Below, in pieces: positions 28,633 through 37,219 of a DNA stretch of 64,000 nucleotides. The position numbers and the translations under genes are program-made. Location of the stretch: assembly GCA_964544655.1 (NCBI GenBank), contig CAZJCM010000010.1, positions 12,162-76,161 on the forward strand, read 5' to 3'. Source of the DNA: HyVt-443 sp964544655 (lineage in GTDB: Bacteria; Pseudomonadota; Gammaproteobacteria; Chromatiales; Chromatiaceae). Position 1 is the first letter of the stretch. The number at the start of each line of letters is the position of its first letter. The notes under the pieces were generated by a model. That model did no database searches. It was not told the DNA's origin and saw only the letters and a program-made list of their open reading frames with translations.

Positions 28633-29906
28633 TCATCAGCGGCCTGCTGCTCCTGCTGTTGGCACTGTTCGGGGCCCCCCTGTTCAGCATCATCGCCGCC
28701 AGCGCCATGCTCGGCTTTCAGCGTTCGGATATCGACCTGTCGGTGGTGGCCATCGAGTTCTACCGCATCGCCGAGACACCGGTACTGCTGGCCATCCCGT
28801 TATTCACCTTCGCCGGCTACCTGCTCAGTGAAAGCGATGCACCCAAGCGCCTGGTGCGCCTGACCCAGGCGCTGCTCGGCTGGTTACCGGGAGGGCTGGC
28901 CATGGTGGCCCTGCTCGCCTGCGCCCTGTTCACCGCCTTCACCGGCGCCTCCGGCGTAACCATCGTGGCCCTCGGCGCCCTGCTCTACCCAGCGCTTACC
29001 CAGGCCGGTTACCGGGAGAACTTCAGCCTCGGCCTGGTCACCACCTCCGGCAGCCTGGGCCTGCTGTTCGCGCCGGCTCTGCCGCTGATCCTCTACGCCG
29101 TCATCGCCCAGCAGCTTGGCATCGGCGGGAATATCACGGTGGACGCCATGTTCCTGGCCGGCATCCTGCCCGGTCTGCTGATGCTGGCCCTGCTGGTTGC
29201 CTGGAGCCTCTGGTCCAGCCGCGGCCTGCCCCTCTCCCGCTTTTCCAGCCACGAGGCCCTGGCTGCCCTGCGTGAATCCCTGTGGGAGCTGCCGCTGCCG
29301 CTGGTGGTGCTGGGCGGGGTCTACAGCGGCTACTTCGCCATCTCGGAAGCGGCGGCGGTGACCGCACTCTATGTGTTGATCGTGGAAGTGGGGATCAAGC
29401 GCGAGATCTCCCTGCGCCGGCTGCCCGGGGTGATGCGGGAGTCGATGGTGCTGGTGGGCGGCATCCTGGTGATCCTCGGCGTCTCCCTCGCCTCCACCAA
29501 TTACCTGATCGACGCGGAGGTCCCCAGCCGACTGTTCGACTGGATACGTGGCCTGGTCAGTGACCAGCTCACCTTCCTGATCCTGCTCAACCTGTTCCTG
29601 CTGATCCTCGGCACCATGCTGGATATCTTCTCCGCCCTGGTGCTGATGGTGCCCCTGTTGCTGCCTGTGGCCATCGGCTACGACATCGACCCCGTGCACT
29701 TGGGCATCATCTTCCTCGCCAACATGCAGATCGGCTACTTTACTCCGCCGGTGGGGATGAACCTGTTCATCGCCAGCTACCGTTTCAACAAGCCAATATT
29801 GCAACTCTACCGCGCCACCCTGCCCTGGTTCCTGATCCTGCTGGTGGCAGTGCTGATCATCACCTACTGGCCGGCGCTGTCGCTGCTGCTGCCGGGGCGG
29901 ATATGA
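28629..29906 (+). CDS. dctM: TRAP transporter large permease DctM
   Basis: 425 residues, about 12 hydrophobic segments. Family signatures include LAIPLFTFAGYLLSESDAPKRLV, TGASGVTIVALGALLYPALTQAGY, GLVTTSGSLGLLFAPALPLILYAV and the C-terminal HLGIIFLANMQIGYFTPPVGMNLF. A GGAGGAG ribosome site lies in the end of dctQ. This is the transport subunit of the operon tatT-like-dctP-dctQ-dctM, which ends in repeat copy D. Confidence 0.93.
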   Translation: MIISGLLLLLLALFGAPLFSIIAASAMLGFQRSDIDLSVVAIEFYRIAETPVLLAIPLFTFAGYLLSESDAPKRLVRLTQALLGWLPGGLAMVALLACALFTAFTGASGVTIVALGALLYPALTQAGYRENFSLGLVTTSGSLGLLFAPALPLILYAVIAQQLGIGGNITVDAMFLAGILPGLLMLALLVAWSLWSSRGLPLSRFSSHEALAALRESLWELPLPLVVLGGVYSGYFAISEAAAVTALYVLIVEVGIKREISLRRLPGVMRESMVLVGGILVILGVSLASTNYLIDAEVPSRLFDWIRGLVSDQLTFLILLNLFLLILGTMLDIFSALVLMVPLLLPVAIGYDIDPVHLGIIFLANMQIGYFTPPVGMNLFIASYRFNKPILQLYRATLPWFLILLVAVLIITYWPALSLLLPGRI

Positions 29907-29947
29907 TGCTGCCGCCCTTGGAGCCGACCAGAAAATGCATCGGGCGA

Positions 29948-30069
29948 CTCTGACCGGCGACGACTAAGGATACCTCTCCGGGGACGCCGTGAACCCATCC
30001 CTGGGGGCTTCGCGGCGGCATCCCTGCCGCCGAGACCCCTTCGAGGTATCCCCAGCCGCCGGTCAGAGC
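29948..30069 (-). repeat. Dispersed inverted repeat, copy D
   Basis: Arms CTCTGACCGGCG / CGCCGGTCAGAG enclose inner arms GATACCTC / GAGGTATC. On the minus strand the core reads GGCGGCAGGGATGCCGCCGC then CAGGGATGGGTTCACGGCG, homologous to the other copies. It lies between the convergent dctM and radical SAM genes and can fold into a long hairpin. Confidence 0.7.
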
Positions 30070-30077
30070 CGGACAGG

Positions 30078-31049
30078 TTATTTGGCCGGTCTTGCAACCG
30101 GTCGATAGCAACTGCCCTGGCCACCGGCCTGGGCCAGCTGCTGCCGGATATGGTTGCCCGGACGCATCTTCTCCCGCGTCCAGGCAGGGGCCATCAGTTC
30201 GTCCCAGCGGCTGGCCACAGCCGCCAGCCGCTGCACCGCGATTTGGGGCGACAGGTGTTGCAGGAACAGCACCACCCGTCTGCTGTACTCCTCCAACGTC
30301 AATGGCTCGAACCCACCCTGTTGATAGAGCCGGGCCAGCGGCGTGTTGGCCAACACATGCAGGTTGTGCAGTTTCACATTCTGTACCGGCAGGCCATTGA
30401 GCAGTTCCGCGGTCTGCCGGATCTCCCGGTCGCTTTCGTGGGGCAGACCAAAGATCAGATGCACCCCTATGTCCACCCCGGTCGCATCATGCAGGCGCCG
30501 GATGGCATCCAGTGAACAGGCCGCATCGTGTCCCCGCTGCAGGAACAGCAGATGGTGATCGAACAGGCTCTGTACCCCCAACTCCACCATCACATAAGTT
30601 CGCTCATGGGTCTCTCTCAACAGCGGCATGATCCGGGCGGGCAGACAGTCGGGGCGGGTGCCCAGCACCAGGCCACAGATCTGTTCCTGGGCCAGCGCAG
30701 TATCGAAACGCTGGCGCAACTGGGCCACCCGGCCGAAGGTGTTGGTATAGGCCTGAAAATAGACCAGGAAGCGCTCTGCCCGGTAACGCCGGGCGATGCG
30801 CTCCCGGTTGATCCGGATCTGCTCGGCCAGCGGTAGTTCCCGCTGCAGATGATAGGCGGCAGAGCCCCATTCATCACAAAACAGGCAGGGCAGCAGCCGG
30901 CCATTGGGCTGGCGGTTGGGGCAGCTCTCGGCCACGCTCACCGAGATCTTGTACACTTTGTGGCCAAAGCGTTCCCGGTAGTAGCGACTGATGGGATAGT
31001 AAGGCGTTTTCACATCGACGGTGATGCCACGGTTAGCCGAGCAGCGCAT
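30078..31049 (-). CDS. YhcC-type radical SAM protein (TIGR01212 family)
   Basis: 323 residues. PYYPISRYYRERFGHKVYKISV opens the protein, and the cluster-binding cysteines lie in ESCPNRQPNGRLLPCLFCDEWGSAA, a spacing longer than CxxxCxxC that is characteristic of this family. Other conserved parts are FQAYTNTFG, GLVLGTRPDCL, ELGVQSL and GVHLIFGLPHE. E. coli YhcC is the reference member, and its reaction is not established. The ATG at 31049 overlaps the deacetylase gene by 17 bp; a GTG at 31013 is an alternative start. Confidence 0.87.
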   Translation of the reverse strand: MRCSANRGITVDVKTPYYPISRYYRERFGHKVYKISVSVAESCPNRQPNGRLLPCLFCDEWGSAAYHLQRELPLAEQIRINRERIARRYRAERFLVYFQAYTNTFGRVAQLRQRFDTALAQEQICGLVLGTRPDCLPARIMPLLRETHERTYVMVELGVQSLFDHHLLFLQRGHDAACSLDAIRRLHDATGVDIGVHLIFGLPHESDREIRQTAELLNGLPVQNVKLHNLHVLANTPLARLYQQGGFEPLTLEEYSRRVVLFLQHLSPQIAVQRLAAVASRWDELMAPAWTREKMRPGNHIRQQLAQAGGQGSCYRPVARPAK

Positions 31050-31953
31050 TCAGATGGGCGGCCACGCTGCGACCGAGGGCATCCAACGCATAGCCGCCTT
31101 CGAGGGTGGAGACTATGCGCCCGGCGGCATGGCGGTCGGCAATCGCCTTCAGTTCACCTGTGATCCAGGCATAGTCCGGCTCGCGCAGCCGCAACTGACC
31201 CATTTCATCCTCGGCATGGCCATCGAAACCGGCCGATATCATCACCAGCTCCGGCTTGAATCTGTCCAATGCGGGGAGCCAGCGGGCTGTCACCTGTTCC
31301 CGGAACTGTTCGCCGCCGGCGCCTGCCGGCAGCGGTATATTGAGGATGTGATCACTCACCGTATCGGCACCGGAAAAGGGGTAGAACGGGTGTTGAAAGC
31401 TGGAACAGAAGAGCACCCGCCGGTCATCGTGGAAGATATCCTCCGTCCCATTGCCGTGATGGACATCGAAGTCGATGATGGCGACCCGTTCCAGGCCATG
31501 TTCCGCCAGGGCATGGGCAGCCCCCACCGCCACGTTGTTGAAGTAGCAGAAGCCCATGGCGCGATCATGTTCCGCGTGATGACCGGGCGGTCGTACGGCA
31601 CAAAAAGCGGCGCCGGTCTCGCCCCCCATCACCAGATCCACCGCCAGCACCGCAGCACCCGCCGCCCGCAGGGCCGCCTCCAGCGTATCCGGCATCATCA
31701 GCGTATCACTGTCCAGCTGCAGGATCCCCTCATACGGCGCCTCGGTAAACATCCAGCTGACATAGTCCGGCGTATGTACCCGTTCCAAATGCTGCCGTTT
31801 TGCCCGGGGCGCCTTATGCTGCTGCAAAACGAATTCCATGCCGGACCTGATCAGCTGATCCTGTATCGCCCGCAGCCTGGCAGGCCGCTCGGGGTGCCCC
31901 CCTCCCACATCGTGGCGCAGGCAGTCGGGATGGGTGATATAGGCAAGGGGCAT
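31033..31953 (-). CDS. Histone-deacetylase-family (class II-like) deacetylase
   Basis: 306 residues. The arginase/deacetylase fold has the His pair of the active site in RPPGHHAEHD, zinc ligands in IIDFDVHHGNGT, and the third ligand in ISAGFDGHAEDE, then LEGGYALDAL. All catalytic residues are present. Bacterial members act on acetyl-lysine of proteins (AcuC-like), acetylpolyamines or related amides. It is divergent from a Pat-like acetyltransferase across a 192-bp spacer, which favours protein deacetylation. Confidence 0.9.
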   Translation of the reverse strand: MPLAYITHPDCLRHDVGGGHPERPARLRAIQDQLIRSGMEFVLQQHKAPRAKRQHLERVHTPDYVSWMFTEAPYEGILQLDSDTLMMPDTLEAALRAAGAAVLAVDLVMGGETGAAFCAVRPPGHHAEHDRAMGFCYFNNVAVGAAHALAEHGLERVAIIDFDVHHGNGTEDIFHDDRRVLFCSSFQHPFYPFSGADTVSDHILNIPLPAGAGGEQFREQVTARWLPALDRFKPELVMISAGFDGHAEDEMGQLRLREPDYAWITGELKAIADRHAAGRIVSTLEGGYALDALGRSVAAHLNALLG

Positions 31954-32145
31954 GACTAAACTCCAGACGTTGGCGGTCGATAGATGTAGAATGGGTGGTC
32001 ACCAGGAGACCCGGTACATCGTGCGCTTCCCGATCACCCAACCACTGCTCGATATACAGGAAAAACCGGCCACATTCCATCCCCCCCCAGGACCATCGAC
32101 AGCCTCGGCCATACACCGTTCTCACCCTTCCATAAGGATATCCAC

Positions 32146-34827
32146 ATGGGCCCGCATCAGCTAGACAAACTCTTCGCTCCCAAAAGCATCGCCGTTTTCG
32201 GCGCCAGTGAAAAACCCGACGGCGTTGGTACCCGGGTCTTCCGTAACCTGATCAAGGCCGGGTTCGCCGGTGGCCTCTATCCGATCAACCCAAAGCACAA
32301 GAAGGTCCAGGGTCACCGTTGCTACAAGTCTCTGGATGAGATCGATGGACAGGTGGATCTGGCGATCGTCGCTTCACCCGCCAGGACCGTGGTCAACATC
32401 ATCCGCGATTGCGGTGAAAAGGGGGTCGCCGCGGCGGTGGTGCTGACTGCGGGCTTCCGGGAATTCGGCGACAAGGGCAAACAGCTGGAACAGAACCTGA
32501 TCGACACTGCCCGGCATTACAATATTCGCCTCATGGGCCCCAACTGCCTCGGTCTGATGCGTCCCAGCAGCGGCGTCGACGCCACCTTTCTGGACACCCC
32601 GGCCCTGGATGGCCGCCTCGCCCTGGTTTCCCAGTCCGGCGCCCTGTGTACCGCCATCCTGGACTGGGCGCAGCCTCATCAGCTGGGCTTCTCCACCATC
32701 GTCTCCCTGGGCAACGCTGCGGACGTGGACTTCGGCGACGTGCTCGACTACCTGGCGATAGACCCGAAGACCGATGCCATCCTGCTCTACATCGAAGGCA
32801 TTCAGGACGCCCGTGCCTTCATGAGCGGCTTGCGCGCGGCAGCCCGGGCCAAGCCGGTGATCGTGATCAAGGTCGGGCGCCACAGCCGGGGCTCCAAGGC
32901 GGCCAGCACCCACACCGGCGCCATGATCGGCTCCGACGACGTATTCGACGCTGCGCTGGAACGTGCCGGCGTGGTACGCGCCATGGCCTTCGGCCAGCTG
33001 TTCGCGGCAGCTGAGATCCTCTCCAGCAACAAACGGGTGAACGGCGACCGGCTGGCCATCGTCACCAATGGCGGCGGCCCCGGCGTACTGGCAACCGACC
33101 GGGCAGAAGACCTCGGCGTAAAAATCGCCCAACTGAGTGAGCACACCATCACCACCCTGGACAAGACCCTGCCGCCCTACTGGTCACGTAACAACCCGGT
33201 GGACATCCTCGGCGACTCTCCACCGGAAAAATACGGCGAAGCGGTCAGCGCCTGCCTGGAAGACCCCAATGTGGATGGGGTGCTGGCCCTGCTCACGCCC
33301 CAGTCCATGAGCCGGCCACTGGATGCCGCAGAAGCGGTGATCGAGTCGTCGAAGAAGAAAAAGAACAAGCCTGTGCTCACCTGCTGGATGGGAGAGACCC
33401 AGGTGCAGAAGGCCCGGGAGCGGTTTTCCGCCCGTCACCTGCCCAGCTTCATCACCCCGGAGCGGGCGGTGGAGGCATTTGCCTATCTCTCCCGCTACCA
33501 CCGCAATCAGCGTCTGCTGCTGCAGACGCCTGGGCCGCTGTCAGACCCCCGGGAGCCGGATATCGAAGGTGCTCGGCTGATCATCGAGGCCGCCCTTGCC
33601 GATGGCCGCAAAATGCTTTCTGACACCGAATCCAAGGCCCTGCTTAGCGCCTTCCATATCCATTGCACCCCGACCCTGGAGGCGCGTACTGCGACCGAGG
33701 CCCTGGTGGCGGCCGAATCGGTGGGGTTTCCGGTGGCGATGAAGATCAGCTCCCCCCAGATATCCCATAAATCGGACGTGGGCGGGGTTCGCGTCAACAT
33801 CATCAACGCGCCAAACGTCCGTACCACCTTCAAAACCCTGGTCGATGAAGCCAAGGCAGCACGCCCGGATGCCGAGATCAGGGGGGTTACGGTGGAACCC
33901 ATGGCCGGCACCGGCAATGCCCGGGAACTGATGGTAGGGGTGAAATGGGATCCGGTCTTCGGACCTGTAATCGGCTTCGGTGCCGGCGGCACCATGGCCG
34001 AGGTCCTGCGTGACAGCGCTGTCGCCCTGCCGCCGCTGAACCGGGTGCTGGCCCAGCGCCTGATCAACAAGACCCGGGTATCCAAGCTGCTGGGACCATT
34101 CCGGCAGATGCCGGAAATCGACAAGGAGGCGGTGGAAAACGTGTTGCTGCGGATCTCTGAGATGGTCTGCGAGCTGCCCCATATCCAGGAACTCGACATC
34201 AACCCCCTGTTTGCCGACGAGAATGGCGTAGTGGCGGTGGACGCCCGTATACGGGTGAAACGGCCGCTCACCTCCCCCATACCCTATTCCCATATGGCCA
34301 TCCACCCCTATCCGGCCCATCTGATCAGGCGCACCCATCTGCCCGACGGCACCGAGATGACGATCCGTCCGATCCGCCCGGAAGATGCGGACATCGAGCA
34401 GGCATTCGTACGCGACCTGTCGCCGGAAGCGCGCTATTTCCGTTTCATGCAGACCCTCGACGAGCTGACGCCGGAGATGCTGGTACGCTTCACCCAGCTG
34501 GACTACAGCCGGGAGATGGCTCTGATTGCCGTGATCCAGGAAAAGGGCAAACGGGTACAGCTGGGCGTGACCCGTTATACCGTCAATCCGGACGGGCGTT
34601 CCTGCGAGTTCGCCCTGGCGGTGTCGGACAAACGGCGCAATTTGGGCATCGGTTCCCAACTGATGGAGGCATTGATGGAGGCGGCACGGAGCCAAGGCAT
34701 CAGGGTGATCGAAGGGGAGGTGCTGTCGGACAACCACCGCATGCTGTCACTGGTGAAAGGCCTCGGCTACTCGGTGCGGCCGTCCCAGGACGACCCGGGC
34801 ATCCGCATCGTCGAACGCTGGCTCTGA
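32146..34827 (+). CDS. Pat-like protein acetyltransferase: NDP-forming acyl-CoA synthetase domain + GNAT
   Basis: 893 residues. The first about 690 residues match the alpha and beta parts of ADP-forming acetyl-CoA synthetase: CoA-binding LFAPKSIAVFGASEKPDGVG, LMGPNCLGLMRP, VSQSGAL, TNGGGPGVLATDRAE and the ATP-grasp region (FPVAMKISSPQISHKSDVGGV). The C-terminal 160 residues are a GNAT domain (TIRPIRPEDADIEQAF, LGIGSQLMEALMEAARSQGI). This is the Pat/PatZ (YfiQ) architecture, which acetylates lysines such as that of acetyl-CoA synthetase. His256 in STHTGAMIG keeps the catalytic phospho-His position, so the synthetase part may still be active. AAGGA lies seven bases before the ATG. Confidence 0.88.
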   Translation: MGPHQLDKLFAPKSIAVFGASEKPDGVGTRVFRNLIKAGFAGGLYPINPKHKKVQGHRCYKSLDEIDGQVDLAIVASPARTVVNIIRDCGEKGVAAAVVLTAGFREFGDKGKQLEQNLIDTARHYNIRLMGPNCLGLMRPSSGVDATFLDTPALDGRLALVSQSGALCTAILDWAQPHQLGFSTIVSLGNAADVDFGDVLDYLAIDPKTDAILLYIEGIQDARAFMSGLRAAARAKPVIVIKVGRHSRGSKAASTHTGAMIGSDDVFDAALERAGVVRAMAFGQLFAAAEILSSNKRVNGDRLAIVTNGGGPGVLATDRAEDLGVKIAQLSEHTITTLDKTLPPYWSRNNPVDILGDSPPEKYGEAVSACLEDPNVDGVLALLTPQSMSRPLDAAEAVIESSKKKKNKPVLTCWMGETQVQKARERFSARHLPSFITPERAVEAFAYLSRYHRNQRLLLQTPGPLSDPREPDIEGARLIIEAALADGRKMLSDTESKALLSAFHIHCTPTLEARTATEALVAAESVGFPVAMKISSPQISHKSDVGGVRVNIINAPNVRTTFKTLVDEAKAARPDAEIRGVTVEPMAGTGNARELMVGVKWDPVFGPVIGFGAGGTMAEVLRDSAVALPPLNRVLAQRLINKTRVSKLLGPFRQMPEIDKEAVENVLLRISEMVCELPHIQELDINPLFADENGVVAVDARIRVKRPLTSPIPYSHMAIHPYPAHLIRRTHLPDGTEMTIRPIRPEDADIEQAFVRDLSPEARYFRFMQTLDELTPEMLVRFTQLDYSREMALIAVIQEKGKRVQLGVTRYTVNPDGRSCEFALAVSDKRRNLGIGSQLMEALMEAARSQGIRVIEGEVLSDNHRMLSLVKGLGYSVRPSQDDPGIRIVERWL

Positions 34828-34834
34828 AACCGGA

Positions 34835-34865
34835 AACGGCGGCACCCTCCGCGAGTGCCGCCGTT
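34835..34865. terminator. Bidirectional hairpin between the Pat-like and AAA+ genes
   Basis: A perfect 11-bp stem AACGGCGGCAC / GTGCCGCCGTT with a 9-nt loop lies between two convergent genes. T-runs are short on both strands, so termination may not be purely intrinsic. Confidence 0.65.
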
Positions 34866-34890
34866 CGTCGCATCAACCTCAGCAGGCCGT

Positions 34891-35799
34891 TCAGACCTGG
34901 ATCGCGTGCTTCTGAATCCGATAGAGCAGGGTATCGCGGGTCAGGCCCAGCAGCCGGGCCGCCTTGCTCTTGTTGCCGCCACTCATATGCAACGCCTGCC
35001 GGATCATGTCACCTTCCATCGCCAGCAGATCCACGCCCTCTGCCGGCAACTGGAAATGGCTGGCGGCTGTGCCCTGCCCTCTCTCCTGCCGTATCTCCAG
35101 CGGTAGATCATCCGGCTGTACTGTCTGCCCGGCCATCAGGATGACCATGCGTTCGCAAAAATTATGCAACTCACGAATATTGCCGGGCCAGCGATAACGT
35201 TTCAGCAGATTACGGCTGGTAACTGAATATTTCGGCGGACGCCGGTTGTGCATGCGTGCCAGTTCCTGACTGATCTGTTTCAGCAACAGGGGGATATCAT
35301 CGCTGCGTTCACGCAGTGGCGGTACCTCCAGCGGCACCACGTAGAGACGATAGAAGAGATCTTCACGAAAGCGCCCGGCATGGACCTCCTGCTGCAGATC
35401 GATACTGGTTGAGGCCAGTAACCGGACGTCCGGTTGATCCCCGGCCGCCTGTTCCGCAGCTATTATGAACTGCAGCAAATCAGACTGGAGCTGTGCTGAA
35501 AGCTCGCTCACCTCATCCAGAAACAGAGTGCCGCCTTCGGCCTCGGCCAACGGACCATCGCCCCCCGCAGCAAACAGCCCTGGACTGGCCCCGGCACAGC
35601 GCAGGCTGACGAATTCACGGCGGAAACGCGGGCTCTGCCGATGAATCTCCCGCCCCAGGAGCGACTTGCCGACGCCCCGCTCACCGCTGATCAACACCGG
35701 GGCATTGGTGGTGGCCACCATGCGCGCCGCATGGGCCACCCGCATGAAGGCCGGGGAGTTACCAAGCATCTTCGTGTTCATTCCACTCATATTCATCAC
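34891..35799 (-). CDS. AAA+ (sigma-54 activator-like) regulator without GAFTGA, Fis-type HTH
   Basis: 302 residues with no receiver or other sensor domain. AAA+ features are Walker A GERGVGKS, Walker B GGTLFLDEV, the arginine-finger region GRFREDLFYRLYVVPLEVPPLRER and the sensor II segment YRWPGNIRELHNFCERM. The Fis HTH is IRQALHMSGGNKSKAARLLGLTRDTLLYRIQ. Where GAFTGA should be, the sequence reads CAGASPGLFAAGGDGPLAEAEGG, so the sigma-54 contact loop is absent. It may act with sigma-70 or as a repressor, as other GAFTGA-less relatives do. It ends 4 bp from the start of the next leftward gene region, and the hairpin at 34835 follows it. Confidence 0.85.
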   Translation of the reverse strand: MMNMSGMNTKMLGNSPAFMRVAHAARMVATTNAPVLISGERGVGKSLLGREIHRQSPRFRREFVSLRCAGASPGLFAAGGDGPLAEAEGGTLFLDEVSELSAQLQSDLLQFIIAAEQAAGDQPDVRLLASTSIDLQQEVHAGRFREDLFYRLYVVPLEVPPLRERSDDIPLLLKQISQELARMHNRRPPKYSVTSRNLLKRYRWPGNIRELHNFCERMVILMAGQTVQPDDLPLEIRQERGQGTAASHFQLPAEGVDLLAMEGDMIRQALHMSGGNKSKAARLLGLTRDTLLYRIQKHAIQV

Positions 35800-35803
35800 C
35801 TGA

Positions 35804-36523
35804 TCAACCCACCCTCACTGCTTCCACCGGCGCCGGTTGCAGATCCAGCAGGCCGGGAAACCAGAGGGTCAACAACCCCATTGAAATTATGATAACGCCA
35901 ACCACCTCGCGAAGGAAAGGAATGCGCGCGATATGGTGCAGTTTTCCGGCCAAAACACCGGTTGCCACCACCGACGGCAGGGTACCCAATCCGAATGCGG
36001 CCATGTACAGGGCCCCATCCAGCGGCCCCACCCGGCTGGCGGTGGAGATCAGCATGGTATAGACCAGACCGCAGGGCAGCCAGCCCCACACCAGCCCATA
36101 GCCCAGCGCCCGGGGCAGACTGGTCACCGGCATCAGGCGCCGCCCCAAGGGCTCCAGCCGCTGCCAGAGCGGCACCCCAAGACGCTCCACCTGGGCCAGA
36201 CGCGGCAGCCAGCCCGCCACATGGAGACCGATCAACACCACGAACAGAGCCGCCGCCCACTGCAGCCAAAGGCGCCCCTGCCCAGCCCCGAGGAGCTGCA
36301 ACAGGCGCCCGCCAACCGTGCCCATCAGCGCCCCGGCAACCGCATAGCTGATGATCCGGCCGCTGTTATAGGCCAACAGAAAGCCGAACAGGCGGGACCC
36401 GCTTTGGCGTACCTCCGGGGCCAGACCATAGCTCAATGCGCCCATGATCCCCCCACACATGCCCACACAATGGAGGGTACTGAAAAGCCCTACGGTGAAG
36501 GCCAATGGTAATGACAGATCCAC
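35804..36523 (-). CDS. TauE/SafE- or DsbD_2-like membrane protein
   Basis: 239 residues with about six hydrophobic helices. The diagnostic motif FSTLHCVGMCGGIMGALSYGL opens the protein, and LVWGWLPCGLVYTMLISTASRVGPLDGALYMAAFGLGTLPSV is the second family motif. The two Cys-containing motifs place it with the group annotated as sulfite exporter TauE/SafE or DsbD-like transmembrane proteins. Relatives often lie by cbb3 oxidase genes and handle copper or reducing power. No oxidase genes are adjacent here. The AAA+ gene follows immediately and is probably co-transcribed. Confidence 0.8.
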   Translation of the reverse strand: MDLSLPLAFTVGLFSTLHCVGMCGGIMGALSYGLAPEVRQSGSRLFGFLLAYNSGRIISYAVAGALMGTVGGRLLQLLGAGQGRLWLQWAAALFVVLIGLHVAGWLPRLAQVERLGVPLWQRLEPLGRRLMPVTSLPRALGYGLVWGWLPCGLVYTMLISTASRVGPLDGALYMAAFGLGTLPSVVATGVLAGKLHHIARIPFLREVVGVIIISMGLLTLWFPGLLDLQPAPVEAVRVG

Positions 36524-36676
36524 TCAGACATCCTGATAGCGGCTACGGCCGGCACGAAGCAGGGCGCAGATTAACGGAGTTCACAGGCGCAAGCATTGAC
36601 CCGCCTCAAATCAATCCATGAGCGGAGCGGCAAGCGGCCGGCCCCATCAACTTTAACCCTGCAAATCATAATGGGG

Positions 36677-36704
36677 TAGACATTTCCGCCAAACAATGTA
36701 GAAT
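36677..36704 (+). promoter_or_regulatory. Likely promoter of the TusE/DsrC-like gene
   Basis: TAGACA (36677-36682), a 16-bp spacer, then TAGAAT (36699-36704). This implies a leader of about 50 nt with GAGGT upstream of the ATG at 36760. Confidence 0.5.
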
Positions 36705-36759
36705 CATTCCAAGATTACACAGTAAATCACTTGGTTTTTTGTATAGAGGTTACGCACAG

Positions 36760-37059
36760 ATGAGTACTGAATTACCCCCGAGAGACGGCGATGGCTATCT
36801 GCTGGATATGAACGCCTGGACCCCCGAGATCGCCCGGGCCATGGCCGAGGCAGACGATTTCGAGTTGAATGATGAGAAATGGGAGCAGATCCTGAAGGCG
36901 CGCGAATACTACGACGAGCACTCCGTGGTACCGCCGATTCGTAAATTCTCCAAATACATGGGGGCCAACCAAAAAGAGATGTTCAAGCTCTGGCTGACCG
37001 GCCCCATGAAGCCGATCACCAAGTACGGCGGCCTGCCCAAGCCCACTGGTTGCGTCTGA
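36760..37059 (+). CDS. TusE/DsrC/DsvC-family sulfur relay protein
   Basis: 99 residues from the ATG at 36760. Family signature: DGYLLDMNAWTPEIARAMAE...LNDEKWEQILKAREYYDEHSVVPPIRKFSKYM and the C-terminal arm KYGGLPKPTGCV. The penultimate Cys98 (CysA) is present. The second cysteine of true DsrC, 11 residues upstream, is replaced by Thr87. That pattern belongs to TusE and DsrC-like relatives, which pass persulfide sulfur (to tRNA 2-thiouridine for TusE) rather than to DsrC of dissimilatory sulfite reductase. It is monocistronic, with its own promoter and terminator. No tusBCD or dsr genes are adjacent. Confidence 0.88.
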   Translation: MSTELPPRDGDGYLLDMNAWTPEIARAMAEADDFELNDEKWEQILKAREYYDEHSVVPPIRKFSKYMGANQKEMFKLWLTGPMKPITKYGGLPKPTGCV

Positions 37060-37122
37060 TTACGTCGCTTGCCGTAACGAAGCGGCAGCGCGAATCACAA
37101 GCCCACAGCCGGATGATCACCA

Positions 37123-37157
37123 GGCCCGGATAGCATGCTGTCCGGGCCTTTTCTTTT
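37123..37157 (+). terminator. Terminator of the TusE/DsrC-like gene
   Basis: Perfect 8-bp stem GGCCCGGA / TCCGGGCC, with an inner AGCATGCT that can lengthen it, followed by TTTTCTTTT. A strong intrinsic terminator. Confidence 0.92.
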
Positions 37158-37219
37158 ATCTCCCGCTTTATTTGCTACCATAGCCGCCCCTGCCACGGAC
37201 AAGAAACAGAGATGTGGGC

